Assembly (NCBI GenBank): GCA_902779945.1
Contig: CACZDN010000018.1
Coordinates: 1-53,581, forward strand
DNA length: 53,581 nt
Direction: 5' to 3'
Origin: Oscillospiraceae bacterium
GTDB taxonomy: Bacteria > Bacillota > Clostridia > Oscillospirales > Oscillospiraceae
The position numbers and the translations under genes are program-made. Shown here one piece after another: positions 43,177-50,697 of this stretch (positions are counted from its first letter, which is position 1; each line of letters opens with the position of its first letter). The notes below the pieces were generated by a model. It saw only the letters and a program-made list of their open reading frames with translations. It ran no database searches and was not told where the DNA came from.

Positions 43177-44097
43177 ATGGCTGAAATCAGGCGCGCCATC
43201 GCCCTCGGTTTTTTCGACGGCGTACATATCGGTCACGGCGCGCTGCTCCGCAAGACGCAGGAGCGCGCTGCGGAGACCGGAGCTGAGCCGTCCGTATTAT
43301 CCTTTGACGTGCATCCCGACAAGCTCGTGTTCGGGAAGGACGTCCCCCTGATCAACAGCGCTCTCGGCCGCGAGGAAATCATACGCCGCTGCTACGGGAT
43401 CGAGGACGTGGTCTTCATCCACTTCAACCGCCACACGATGCAGATGCCGTGGCAGAGCTTTGCGGATACCATCATCCGGGAGCTGGGCCTCGTCTGGATC
43501 GTGGTGGGGCACGATTTCTGCTTCGGCTACCGGGGCGAGGGTACGGCGGAAAAGCTCAAGGCATACTGTGAGGAGAGGGGCATCGGCTGCGACGTCATCG
43601 AGGCCGTGCGCCTGAACGGCAGGATCGTGAGCTCCACCTATATCCGCACCCTCATCGCCGACGGGGACATGGAGGAGGCCGCCCGCTATCTGGGCCACCC
43701 GCACACCCTGCAGGACACCGTGCACTCCGGCTATCACCTCGGCACCAAGCTCGGCGCGCCGACCATCAACATGCGCTTTCCGGACGGGGTCATCGTGCCA
43801 CGCCACGGCGTATACGCGGCAAAGGTGTTCCTGGAGGACGGGTCCGGGCATATCGCGGTCGCAAACGTCGGCGTCCGCCCCACCGTGAGCGACGGGGAGC
43901 GCGTGAACGTGGAGACCCACCTGCTCTCGTTCTCCGGCAATCTCTACGGCCGCCAGGCCCGGGTGGAGTTTTTCAGATTCCTCAGACCCGAGAGGAAATT
44001 CACGGATTATGAGGCGCTTTCCGCACAGATCCGGCATGACGCCGACGAGGCCAGAGAGTATTTCCGGCACGCGGCGGAAAAAGAGAATTTGTCTTGA
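43177..44097 (+). CDS. ribF: Bifunctional riboflavin kinase/FAD synthetase
   Basis: This 306-residue enzyme makes FMN and then FAD. The N-terminal nucleotidyltransferase domain (about 1-180) has GFFDGVHIGH and SSTYIRTLI. The C-terminal kinase domain (about 185-300) has LGAPTINMRFPDG, HGVYAAKVFLEDG and ETHLLSFSGNLYG. It is the last gene of the rbfA-truB operon block. Confidence 0.95.
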   Translation: MAEIRRAIALGFFDGVHIGHGALLRKTQERAAETGAEPSVLSFDVHPDKLVFGKDVPLINSALGREEIIRRCYGIEDVVFIHFNRHTMQMPWQSFADTIIRELGLVWIVVGHDFCFGYRGEGTAEKLKAYCEERGIGCDVIEAVRLNGRIVSSTYIRTLIADGDMEEAARYLGHPHTLQDTVHSGYHLGTKLGAPTINMRFPDGVIVPRHGVYAAKVFLEDGSGHIAVANVGVRPTVSDGERVNVETHLLSFSGNLYGRQARVEFFRFLRPERKFTDYEALSAQIRHDADEAREYFRHAAEKENLS

Positions 44098-44115
44098 TTC
44101 AGAGAGGAGAAAACC

Positions 44116-44844
44116 ATGAACGAAGTGAATCCTGCCGCGCGTGCCCCCAGAAAACGGCGCTCTTTTTTGTGGCTCTGGATACTGATGATCCTGGCCGCCT
44201 TCACAGCCGGCATCGTGCTGGGACTGAAGCTGAACACCCTGCCGCTGCCCAATGATGTGCAGAACAGGCTGTATCCGGTACTCGAGGCCATCATCCCCGG
44301 TTCCACCACAGCCCGCCCGCAGCAGGCGGCGCCCGCCCCTGTCGTGACGCCCGCGCCCGCGCCCGCGGAGACACCTGCGCCTGTCGAGACGCCCGCGCCC
44401 GCTGCCGAGACGCCCGCACCCGCTGCGATGCCCGCGGCATTGGACCTGCCGCCCATCCCGGCGGATGAGCTCACGCAGCCGGAGGCGGAGCCCGAGGTCG
44501 AAATCGTCGAGTCCGTCGGACCCGCGGTCAGCGACACCGCGCGCTTTGAGAGCGCGCCCGCGAAGAGCATCGGCGTTGACGCCGCGCTCGACGCTGCGCT
44601 CAGCTATGCAAAGGTCGAGAAGAAGGACGCGGAGGTCACAGGCGTATACCGCCTGAAGGACGAGGACGGGCAAAACGTCTATGAGGTCGCCTTCAAGGTC
44701 GGAGAGATCAGCTACGAGTATATCGTCAGCGCCGCCGACGGCGAGATCCTGGGCTGGAAGATGTCCGGCTTCCATGTGGAGGACCTGGAGACCTTCGGAG
44801 ACGATGTGATCCCGCCGACTCCGGTCGCGGCCGAGACGAAGTGA
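44116..44844 (+). CDS. PepSY domain membrane-anchored protein
   Basis: This 242-residue protein has a basic N-terminus, one membrane helix (about 17-38) and a Pro/Ala-rich extracellular linker (about 73-115, repeats of APAETPAP type). A C-terminal PepSY-like domain (about 150-225) has the DAALSYAKVEKKDAEVTGVYRLKDEDG and YEVAFKV parts. PepSY domains act as protease inhibitors or regulators of cell-wall enzymes; here the role is unknown. The linker codons are strongly repetitive. Confidence 0.85.
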   Translation: MNEVNPAARAPRKRRSFLWLWILMILAAFTAGIVLGLKLNTLPLPNDVQNRLYPVLEAIIPGSTTARPQQAAPAPVVTPAPAPAETPAPVETPAPAAETPAPAAMPAALDLPPIPADELTQPEAEPEVEIVESVGPAVSDTARFESAPAKSIGVDAALDAALSYAKVEKKDAEVTGVYRLKDEDGQNVYEVAFKVGEISYEYIVSAADGEILGWKMSGFHVEDLETFGDDVIPPTPVAAETK

Positions 44845-44901
44845 GCACGAGCTCTGCCGGACGGCGCTGTACCCCACAGATCCGCAGGGTCGTGAATCAA
44901 A

Positions 44902-45042
44902 GGCAACACCGCACAATCCGCCTTCGGCGCCTCCTGGAAAATTAGCGCTCTGATTTTGTCACTTTTTCTTGCAATACACAAAGTATTCCTGCAAAAAACT
45001 GCCTTCATCAGAACCCAAATTTTCTCAGGATTCGCTCTCGCC
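44902..45042 (+). repeat. MITE-like repeat GGCAACACC, copy 3
   Basis: This 141-base unit starts GGCAACACCGCACAA and ends GCTCTCGCC; it is the same length as copy 1. It fills most of the gap between the convergent PepSY and exonuclease genes. Confidence 0.78.
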
Positions 45043-45097
45043 GGCACGTTTTTCGTGCTCCGTATCCTGACGCTGCCGGGCGGGCAGGCCCCGCGCG

Positions 45098-46072
45098 TCA
45101 CTGGCCTCTCCTGCGGCCATGGCCGCGGCTGCGCCTTCTCGACTGCGCGGCCTTGGTCTTGTAGAAGGAGAGCATGTCCTCATCCGCCTCATAGACCAGG
45201 CGGTTGGCAAGCCAGGTGTTCTCATCCTTGTCCTTGCGGAATTTTGCGCGCACGAGATAGCTGCCGTGCTCCGGGCAGGAATAGATGTTCATATAGCGCT
45301 GGTCGCCCTGATTGACCCATTTGAGCGCCGTCATCTCCGTCCCGCAGGCGGGGCAGCGCAGCACGCGCATCCGCTCGTCGGCGAAAGCATCGGCCTTGCT
45401 GTCAAAGCCGTCAAAGCTGTCGTGGCACAGCGCCTCGGGCCCGTCGGATTCCGCGGGAGCCTTGTAGTTCGGCATACGGGAGGCGAGGATACCGGCCGCC
45501 TCGTCATACATGCGCAGCCCCTCGCCCATGTCGAGACGGCTTGCGACAATGGCGGTGTTGTAGGCGTCTCCCAGCGCGTCATGGGCGACGCGGGTCTGCT
45601 CAATCTCAAAGTGCTCCATAGCGCTGGCGAGGGACTTCTGATTCTTGTCGCCTCCGGTCTGCAGGTTGTAGATGAGCTGGAGGTTGATCCACCCCGCGAT
45701 CCAGTCCCAGTCCAGATCGTGGATGATGATGTTCTGCTCCAGGATACGCTGGTCGTCACAGCCCCAGGTGATGAAGGTGACGTCCTCGCCGCAGAACTCG
45801 CGGAATTTGTCCAGCGCGTCCGGGAAGGAGAGCCCGTGGGACAGCCGCTCCTTGTCGAAGCCGGTGATCTTCTTTACCTTATAATGCATACGGCGGAAGT
45901 ACACGGGCTTGACGTCGACGGTGAACTCCTCGCCGGGGCGCATGTCCTCCGTGAGCCTGACCGCGCCGATTTCAATAATTTCGCCGCCGAGATGGATCGG
46001 CAGCTTGTTGAATACGGAGGATTTGGAACTCATCGCCTGATTCCATTCCAGATCCACCACCACATAGTTCAT
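45098..46072 (-). CDS. DEDDh 3'-5' exonuclease with C-terminal zinc-ribbon-like tail
   Basis: This 324-residue protein has a DnaQ-like exonuclease fold. The acidic motifs are YVVVDLEWNQ (Exo I), TFITWGCDDQRIL (Exo II) and RVAHDALGDAYNTA (Exo III). The tail has two cysteine pairs or triads, LRCPACGTEM and YSCPEHG, suggesting a zinc ribbon, and an arginine-rich end RRRSRGHGRRRG that could bind nucleic acid. It resembles KapD-type/ERI-1-like exonucleases. The biological substrate is unknown. Confidence 0.85.
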   Translation of the reverse strand: MNYVVVDLEWNQAMSSKSSVFNKLPIHLGGEIIEIGAVRLTEDMRPGEEFTVDVKPVYFRRMHYKVKKITGFDKERLSHGLSFPDALDKFREFCGEDVTFITWGCDDQRILEQNIIIHDLDWDWIAGWINLQLIYNLQTGGDKNQKSLASAMEHFEIEQTRVAHDALGDAYNTAIVASRLDMGEGLRMYDEAAGILASRMPNYKAPAESDGPEALCHDSFDGFDSKADAFADERMRVLRCPACGTEMTALKWVNQGDQRYMNIYSCPEHGSYLVRAKFRKDKDENTWLANRLVYEADEDMLSFYKTKAAQSRRRSRGHGRRRGQ

Positions 46073-46156
46073 AGCAATAATCCTTTGTCTAAAAAATAAG
46101 CTTTATTATTATAGCATATCTTTTTCCGGTGTGCACTACTTTTTTATAAGAATTTC

Positions 46157-46185
46157 TTTCGCTCCGCTCCGTTTTGTGATATACT
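46157..46185 (+). promoter_or_regulatory. Predicted murF promoter
   Basis: TATACT (46180-46185) preceded by TG is an extended -10. TTTCGC (46157-46162) is a weak -35 at 17 bases. It lies 26 bases before the murF start, and the region is shared with the divergent exonuclease gene. Confidence 0.5.
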
Positions 46186-46211
46186 GTGGGGCGACAGAGG
46201 AGTTGGTCAAC

Positions 46212-47567
46212 ATGAAAACTTTGACAATCAGAGATATCTGCACGCTCTGCGGGGGGAAACTGACCGGCTGCGGGGATGAAACGCTGCCTGCAGGCCGGGC
46301 TGTGGTCGACAGCCGGGAGGTCCGGGAGGGCGATCTCTTCGTCGCCTATCGCGGCGAGAAGACGGACGGTCACCTCTATATCCGGACCGCCTTTGAAAAG
46401 GGCGCGGTCTGCGCGCTGGCGCAGTACCGGCCGGAGGATGCGGCGGGCCCGGTCATTCTTGTCCCGGACGTACAGCGCGCCCTGGAGGAGATCTGTGCCG
46501 CCTACCGCCACACGCTCGACATCCCCGTCGTCGGCGTCACGGGCAGCGTCGGCAAGACGACGGCGAAGGAGATGATCGCGGCCGTCCTGTCCCGGCGCCT
46601 GCGCGTGTGGAAGACGGAGGGCAACCACAACAACCTGATCGGCGTCCCCATGACGGTCTCCGGCATTGAGAAGGAGCATGAGGCCGCGGTCGTGGAGATG
46701 GGCATTTCAAACTTCGGCGAGATGACGGCGCTCGCCGGGATCGCAAGGCCGACGGTCGCGGTCTTCACCGTGATCGGCAGGGCGCACCTGGAATTCTTGC
46801 ACGACCTTGAGGGCGTCTTCCGCGCGAAGACGGAGATGCTGGACTTTCTGCCGGAGGACGGCGTCGTCATCTGCAACGGGGACGACGCGATGCTCGCAAA
46901 GCTGCGCTGCTCCCGGCGCGTCCTGCGCTTCGGCACCGGGGAAAACTGCGAGGTCCGCGCAAGCAGGATCGAGCTGCTGCCGGAGGGCCGCACCCGCTGC
47001 CGCATCGACTACGACGGCCGTGTGGTCCGGGCGGACATCCCGGCCTTCGGGCGCCAGATGGTCTATGCCGCGCTGGAGGGGGCCGCGGTCGGATTTGTCC
47101 TGGGGCTCACGGACAGGGAGATCGAGGAGGGCATTGCCGACTTTGCCACCGTCGGCAGGCGCAACGCCGTCACGAACACCGGCAGCGTCACCCTGATCGA
47201 CGACTGCTATAACGCCAATCCCGAGTCCATGCGCTGCGCGGTGGACTCTCTTGTCAGACTGGACGGCAGGCGTGTCTGCGTACTCGCGGATATGCTGGAG
47301 CTGGGCCCGGATTCGCCGCGGCTCCACCGGGAGCTCGGCGCGTACTGCCGGGAGCAGGGCGTGGACCTTGTCGTCGCCTGCGGCCCGCACGGCAGGCTGA
47401 TCGCCGAGGGCGCGGGGGACATCGGGCGGTGGTTCCCCGATAAGCAGGCGCTCATCGAAGCGCTGCCGTCCGTCCTGAAGCGCGGCGACAACGTGCTTGT
47501 CAAAGCCTCGCTCGGCATGAAAATGGGCGAGACGGCGGACGCGATCAAGGAGCTGAAACTGCCATGA
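46212..47567 (+). CDS. murF: UDP-N-acetylmuramoyl-tripeptide--D-alanyl-D-alanine ligase
   Basis: This 451-residue Mur ligase adds D-Ala-D-Ala to UDP-MurNAc-tripeptide in the cytoplasm. It has an N-terminal substrate domain (DSREVREGDLFVAYRGEKTDGH), P-loop GVTGSVGKTTAKE, EGNHNNLIGVP, and a late NANPESMR. ATG 46212 follows GAGGAG; the longer frame begins upstream of the promoter. It overlaps the HAD gene by four bases. It is separate from the division and cell-wall cluster. Confidence 0.95.
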   Translation: MKTLTIRDICTLCGGKLTGCGDETLPAGRAVVDSREVREGDLFVAYRGEKTDGHLYIRTAFEKGAVCALAQYRPEDAAGPVILVPDVQRALEEICAAYRHTLDIPVVGVTGSVGKTTAKEMIAAVLSRRLRVWKTEGNHNNLIGVPMTVSGIEKEHEAAVVEMGISNFGEMTALAGIARPTVAVFTVIGRAHLEFLHDLEGVFRAKTEMLDFLPEDGVVICNGDDAMLAKLRCSRRVLRFGTGENCEVRASRIELLPEGRTRCRIDYDGRVVRADIPAFGRQMVYAALEGAAVGFVLGLTDREIEEGIADFATVGRRNAVTNTGSVTLIDDCYNANPESMRCAVDSLVRLDGRRVCVLADMLELGPDSPRLHRELGAYCREQGVDLVVACGPHGRLIAEGAGDIGRWFPDKQALIEALPSVLKRGDNVLVKASLGMKMGETADAIKELKLP

Positions 47568-48277
47568 AAACAGAACAGAGAGACACAAGGCCGATCATCC
47601 TCCTCGATCTCGACAACACGATCCTCGACTTCAACACCGCGGAGCGCAGCGCACTCGGCCGCGCCTTCGCGGAGCTGGGCCTGCCCTTCGACGCAGAGAT
47701 CGCGGCGCGCTACAACCGGATCAACATCCAGCACTGGGAAATGCTGGAGGACGGCCTGCTCACGCGCGAGGAGGTCCTGGTAAAGCGCTTTGAGGCCCTG
47801 TTCGGCGCCCTCGGCATCGAGGGGGACGCGGACCGGACGCAGGCGCTGTATGAGAGTATGCTTGCCGAGGGGCACTGGTTCATGCCCGGGGCGGAGGCAA
47901 TGCTCGAAGCGCTCAGCCGGGATTGCCGCCTCTTCATCTGCTCCAACGGCAGCCAGCGCGTGCAGGACGGGCGGATCGCGAGCGCCGGGATCGCGCATTA
48001 TTTTGAGAGGATCTTCATTTCGGAGCACATGGGCTGCAACAAGCCGGACGCGCGCTATTTCGAGCTCTGCTTTGCCGCAATCCCGGATTTTGACCGGTCG
48101 CGCGCCATCCTCCTGGGCGACAGCCTGAGCTCCGACATCCGCGGCGGCAGGAACGCGGGGATACGCACCTGCTGGTATAACCCCGGGAAAAAGCCGAATC
48201 CCGGCCCCGTCTTTCCGGATGACGAGATCGAGACGCTTGCGGAGTTTGAACCCCTGCTTCGCCGCGTATTCGGATAA
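47564..48277 (+). CDS. HAD-family hydrolase, YjjG-like
   Basis: This 237-residue haloacid dehalogenase phosphatase has motif I LLDLDNTILDF, a helical cap, motif II in FICSNGS and motif III/IV in ILLGDSLSSDIRGGRNAG. The YjjG/noncanonical pyrimidine nucleotide phosphatase subgroup is the best fit. It overlaps murF by four bases; any functional link to cell-wall synthesis is unclear. Confidence 0.88.
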   Translation: MKTEQRDTRPIILLDLDNTILDFNTAERSALGRAFAELGLPFDAEIAARYNRINIQHWEMLEDGLLTREEVLVKRFEALFGALGIEGDADRTQALYESMLAEGHWFMPGAEAMLEALSRDCRLFICSNGSQRVQDGRIASAGIAHYFERIFISEHMGCNKPDARYFELCFAAIPDFDRSRAILLGDSLSSDIRGGRNAGIRTCWYNPGKKPNPGPVFPDDEIETLAEFEPLLRRVFG

Positions 48278-48327
48278 AAAGCACAAAAACGGGGCGTCCT
48301 TTTTGGCGTTTTGGCCCCTTGCTTTTT
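48276..48327 (+). terminator. Likely terminator after the HAD gene
   Basis: AAAAAGC (48276-48282) pairs with GCTTTTT (48321-48327), and GGGGC (48291-48295) pairs with GCCCC (48314-48318). The loop is long, so it is a weaker structure. Confidence 0.5.
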
Positions 48328-48346
48328 AGCTTTCAAATGTTATAAT
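48319..48346 (+). promoter_or_regulatory. Predicted promoter of the tandem mgtC genes
   Basis: TTGCTT (48319-48324) and the consensus TATAAT (48341-48346) are spaced by 16 bases, with an extended TG. The -35 overlaps the end of the HAD terminator. Confidence 0.65.
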
Positions 48347-48360
48347 TTTTTCAAATAATT

Positions 48361-48389
48361 ACGGAGCGTTGATCAGTTCGACGCTCCGT
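48361..48389 (+). promoter_or_regulatory. Leader hairpin before mgtC
   Basis: ACGGAGCGT (48361-48369) and ACGCTCCGT (48381-48389) form a perfect 9-bp stem with an 11-base loop. It lies in the 5' leader right after the promoter, a place where MgtC genes are often controlled; the leader is too short to be a known Mg riboswitch. Confidence 0.55.
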
Positions 48390-48412
48390 CTGTCTTATCC
48401 GGGGGGATGAAT

Positions 48413-49138
48413 ATGGACGGAACCTTTCAGCTTTTTCGTGAGCTGAACTTTTTCTCCATGATCATGCGCATCGTCCTGGCCATGGCGATGGGGGGCGTGA
48501 TCGGCCTGGAGCGCGAACGCAAGGGCAGGGCCGCGGGCTTTCGCACCTATATGCTGGTGGCGCTCGGCGCGGCCGTGACCATGATCGTGAGCCAGTATCT
48601 CGACATCATGCTTGACACCTTCATGGCGGACGCACTGAAGACCATGGGCAACCGGACGGACGTGGTGCGCCTCGGCACGCAGGTCATCAGCGGCACGGGC
48701 TTTCTCGCCGCCGGCACCATCCTCGTCACTGGCAAGCAGGAGGTCAAGGGCCTGACCACGGCGGCGGGCCTCTGGGCCTCGGCCTGCATGGGGCTTGCCT
48801 GCGGCGCGGGCTTTCTGGAATGCGTGGTGGTGAGCTTTTTGCTGGTCGTGCTCTGTATGCGCGTTTTTCCCAGCATCCAGACGGCTATCCTCAACCGCTC
48901 GCGCAACATGATCGTCTACCTGGAGACGGAGAACATCCTCCAGCTCTCCAGCGTCGTCAACTTCATCAAGCGCGAGGACATCCGCGTCTACTCGCTGGAG
49001 ATCGACAAGGAGACGCCCGAGCATATGGACTGCATCGCCGCCATCATCGACATGCGCCTGCCGATGCAGCTCTATCACGCGGAGCTGATCGCGGCGCTCT
49101 CGACGCTCGACGGCGTCATCAGCATCGACGAGGTCTGA
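48413..49138 (+). CDS. MgtC/SapB family membrane protein (first copy)
   Basis: This 241-residue protein has five hydrophobic segments (about 17-150) and a C-terminal cytoplasmic ACT-like domain. The MgtC core has GGVIGLERERKGRAAGFRTYMLV, TQVISGTGFLAAGTIL and KGLTTAAGLWASACMGLACG. MgtC-like proteins are linked to low-Mg survival and acid/phosphate homeostasis. ATG 48413 is six bases after GGGGGG; ATG 48407 is too close. It is followed after 17 bases by a paralogue. Confidence 0.9.
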   Translation: MDGTFQLFRELNFFSMIMRIVLAMAMGGVIGLERERKGRAAGFRTYMLVALGAAVTMIVSQYLDIMLDTFMADALKTMGNRTDVVRLGTQVISGTGFLAAGTILVTGKQEVKGLTTAAGLWASACMGLACGAGFLECVVVSFLLVVLCMRVFPSIQTAILNRSRNMIVYLETENILQLSSVVNFIKREDIRVYSLEIDKETPEHMDCIAAIIDMRLPMQLYHAELIAALSTLDGVISIDEV

Positions 49139-49155
49139 GAGGGGAGGGACGGATC

Positions 49156-49851
49156 ATGCTGCATTGCTTTGACTTTTTCCGCCAGATGAATCTGCTCGCC
49201 ATCACCTGCCGCCTGGTGCTGGCGGTACTCTGCGGCGGCATCATCGGCATCGAGCGCGAGATAAAGCGCAGGCCCGCGGGCTTTCGCACGCACATCCTGA
49301 TCTGCATGGGTGCGGCCATTACCATTCTCACAAACCTCTATCTTTATCAGGTCATGCACCTGTATACCGATATTGCGCGTATGGGCGCGCAGGTCATCGC
49401 GGGCGTCAGCTTCGTGGGCGCGGGCACGATCATCGTCACGCGCCGCCAGCACATCAAGGGCCTGACCACGGCGGCGGGCCTCTGGACCGCCGCGATCATC
49501 GGTCTTGCCTGCGGGGCGGGCTATGCCGAGTGCGCCATCTTCGCAACGCTGCTCGTCATGCTGTCCGAGGTCTTCCTGGTCCGGCTGGAGTACCGCCTGG
49601 TCGACCGAACCAGTGACGTGAACATCTACATCGAGTATACCAAGCCCTCCACGATCCAGCTTCTGGTACGTATCCTGCGCACGCTCAAGGTCCCGATGAA
49701 CGACATGGAGGTCAACCGCATCGCAGAGGGCGACGACAAATTCCGCTACAGCGCCATCCTCACCATCCGCGTCAGCCAGCAGACCATGGAAAAGGAGATC
49801 ATTGAGCGCTTCGACAAGATCGAAGACGTGCTCACGGTCGAAGAGCTGTAA
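49156..49851 (+). CDS. MgtC/SapB family membrane protein (second copy)
   Basis: This 231-residue paralogue of the preceding gene shares CGGIIGIEREIKRRPAGFRTHILICMGAA, AQVIAGVSFVGAGTIIVT and HIKGLTTAAGLWTAAIIGLACGAGY. It also has a C-terminal ACT-like part. ATG 49156 follows GGGAGGG. The pair looks like a tandem duplication that has diverged; they might act as a heteromer. Confidence 0.9.
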   Translation: MLHCFDFFRQMNLLAITCRLVLAVLCGGIIGIEREIKRRPAGFRTHILICMGAAITILTNLYLYQVMHLYTDIARMGAQVIAGVSFVGAGTIIVTRRQHIKGLTTAAGLWTAAIIGLACGAGYAECAIFATLLVMLSEVFLVRLEYRLVDRTSDVNIYIEYTKPSTIQLLVRILRTLKVPMNDMEVNRIAEGDDKFRYSAILTIRVSQQTMEKEIIERFDKIEDVLTVEEL

Positions 49852-49874
49852 GACAGAAACAGCGCTTCCCCCAT

Positions 49875-49947
49875 GTCATCCTGAACAAGACAAAGGATCT
49901 CTCCCGTTGAGCTTGCGGGGGAGATCCTTCGCTTTGCTCATGGTGAC
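49875..49947. repeat. GTCATCCTGAG palindrome, copy 4
   Basis: GTCATCCTGA at the left, TGGTGAC at the right, and arms AAGGATCTCTCCC and GGGGGAGATCCTT inside make a stable hairpin. It lies between the mgtC pair and the cotJ operon and may end the mgtC message. Confidence 0.78.
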
Positions 49948-50014
49948 CTTTTTTCACATCCGGGCGGTCTGTGAATAGAATGGATCGAAGCGAACGCTTC
50001 AAGGAGGAATTCAT

Positions 50015-50461
50015 TTGAGCTGCAACAAACCGGATCAATCCTATCGCGACGGCAGTCTGCCCGGGGCATTTGCGCCGCTGGCCGTGTCCTACGTGCCGAT
50101 GCAGGTCTCGTCCGCGCCGAGCTATGAGGCGTCGGAGGCGCTGGCGCGGGGGACGCTGTTCCCCGGGCTGGACCTGCCGTTTATGAATATCGTCAACGAG
50201 AAGGCGCCGGATGTGCCGACGGCGGAGCTGATGGCGATCGACTTCGTCACGGACGAACTGGAGCTGTACCTCGACACCCATGCCGGAGACCGGGAAGCCT
50301 TCGCGCTCTATCAGAGCTTCCTCGCCCTGCGCAGGGAGGCGCGCGAGCGCTATACCGCGCGCTACGGCCCCGTCACTCAGTGCGACCAGCTCGGCGGGGA
50401 GAGCTTCACCTGGCTCAGAGACCCGTGGCCCTGGGAGTTTCAGACAAGGAGGGAGCGCTGA
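50015..50461 (+). CDS. cotJA-cotJB: Fused spore coat proteins CotJA-CotJB
   Basis: This 148-residue protein joins two spore coat proteins usually encoded separately. Residues ~20-70 are CotJA-like (LAVSYVPMQ, EALARGTLFPGLDLPF). Residues ~73-148 are CotJB-like (LMAIDFVTDELELYLDTHAGDREAF, ARYGPVTQ, FTWLRDPWPWE). The frame is continuous, and there is no stop or new SD at the joint. TTG at 50015 is eight bases after AAGGAGG. The proteins are part of the inner coat made in the mother cell and act with CotJC, whose gene starts next. No clear SigE or SigK promoter was found. Confidence 0.85.
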   Translation: MSCNKPDQSYRDGSLPGAFAPLAVSYVPMQVSSAPSYEASEALARGTLFPGLDLPFMNIVNEKAPDVPTAELMAIDFVTDELELYLDTHAGDREAFALYQSFLALRREARERYTARYGPVTQCDQLGGESFTWLRDPWPWEFQTRRER

Positions 50462-50463
50462 AG

Positions 50464-50697
50464 ATGTTTGTCTATGAAAAGAAGCTGCAATATCCCGTCC
50501 GCATCCGCAACACGAACCCCGCCCTGGCGAAGTTCATTATCAGCCAGTACGGCGGCCCGGACGGCGAGCTCGGCGCATCCCTGCGCTATCTGAGTCAGCG
50601 CTATTCCATGCCGTACCCCGAGCTCAAGGGGCTTTTGACCGACATCGGTACGGAAGCATCTAAAATGCTCCGCTTGCCCTCAGAACTGGCAAAATAG
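50464..50697 (+). pseudogene. cotJC: cotJC 5' part, interrupted by a mobile element
   Basis: The frame starts with MFVYEKKLQYPVRI and follows the CotJC manganese-catalase-like family to LKGLLTDIGTE (codon 64, 50653-50655). It then switches to an unrelated tail (ASKMLRLPSELAK, stop at 50697). The intact family protein is about 190-220 residues, and the part lost begins with the metal-binding helices (family ...TEE.AH.E...). The rest is expected at the far end of the element beyond this window. If the element can be excised, cotJC is restored; if not, this is a disrupted gene. It begins three bases after cotJA-cotJB. Confidence 0.88.

Noticed and set aside
49948-50014. A SigE, SigG or SigK promoter for the cotJ operon
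   Set aside because: TGAATA is present, but no matching -10 box at the right distance was found, so no claim is made.
50464-50697. cotJC as a simple truncation by point mutation or frameshift
   Set aside because: The similarity ends abruptly at a change of base composition right beside a recombinase gene, and no other frame continues the family sequence.
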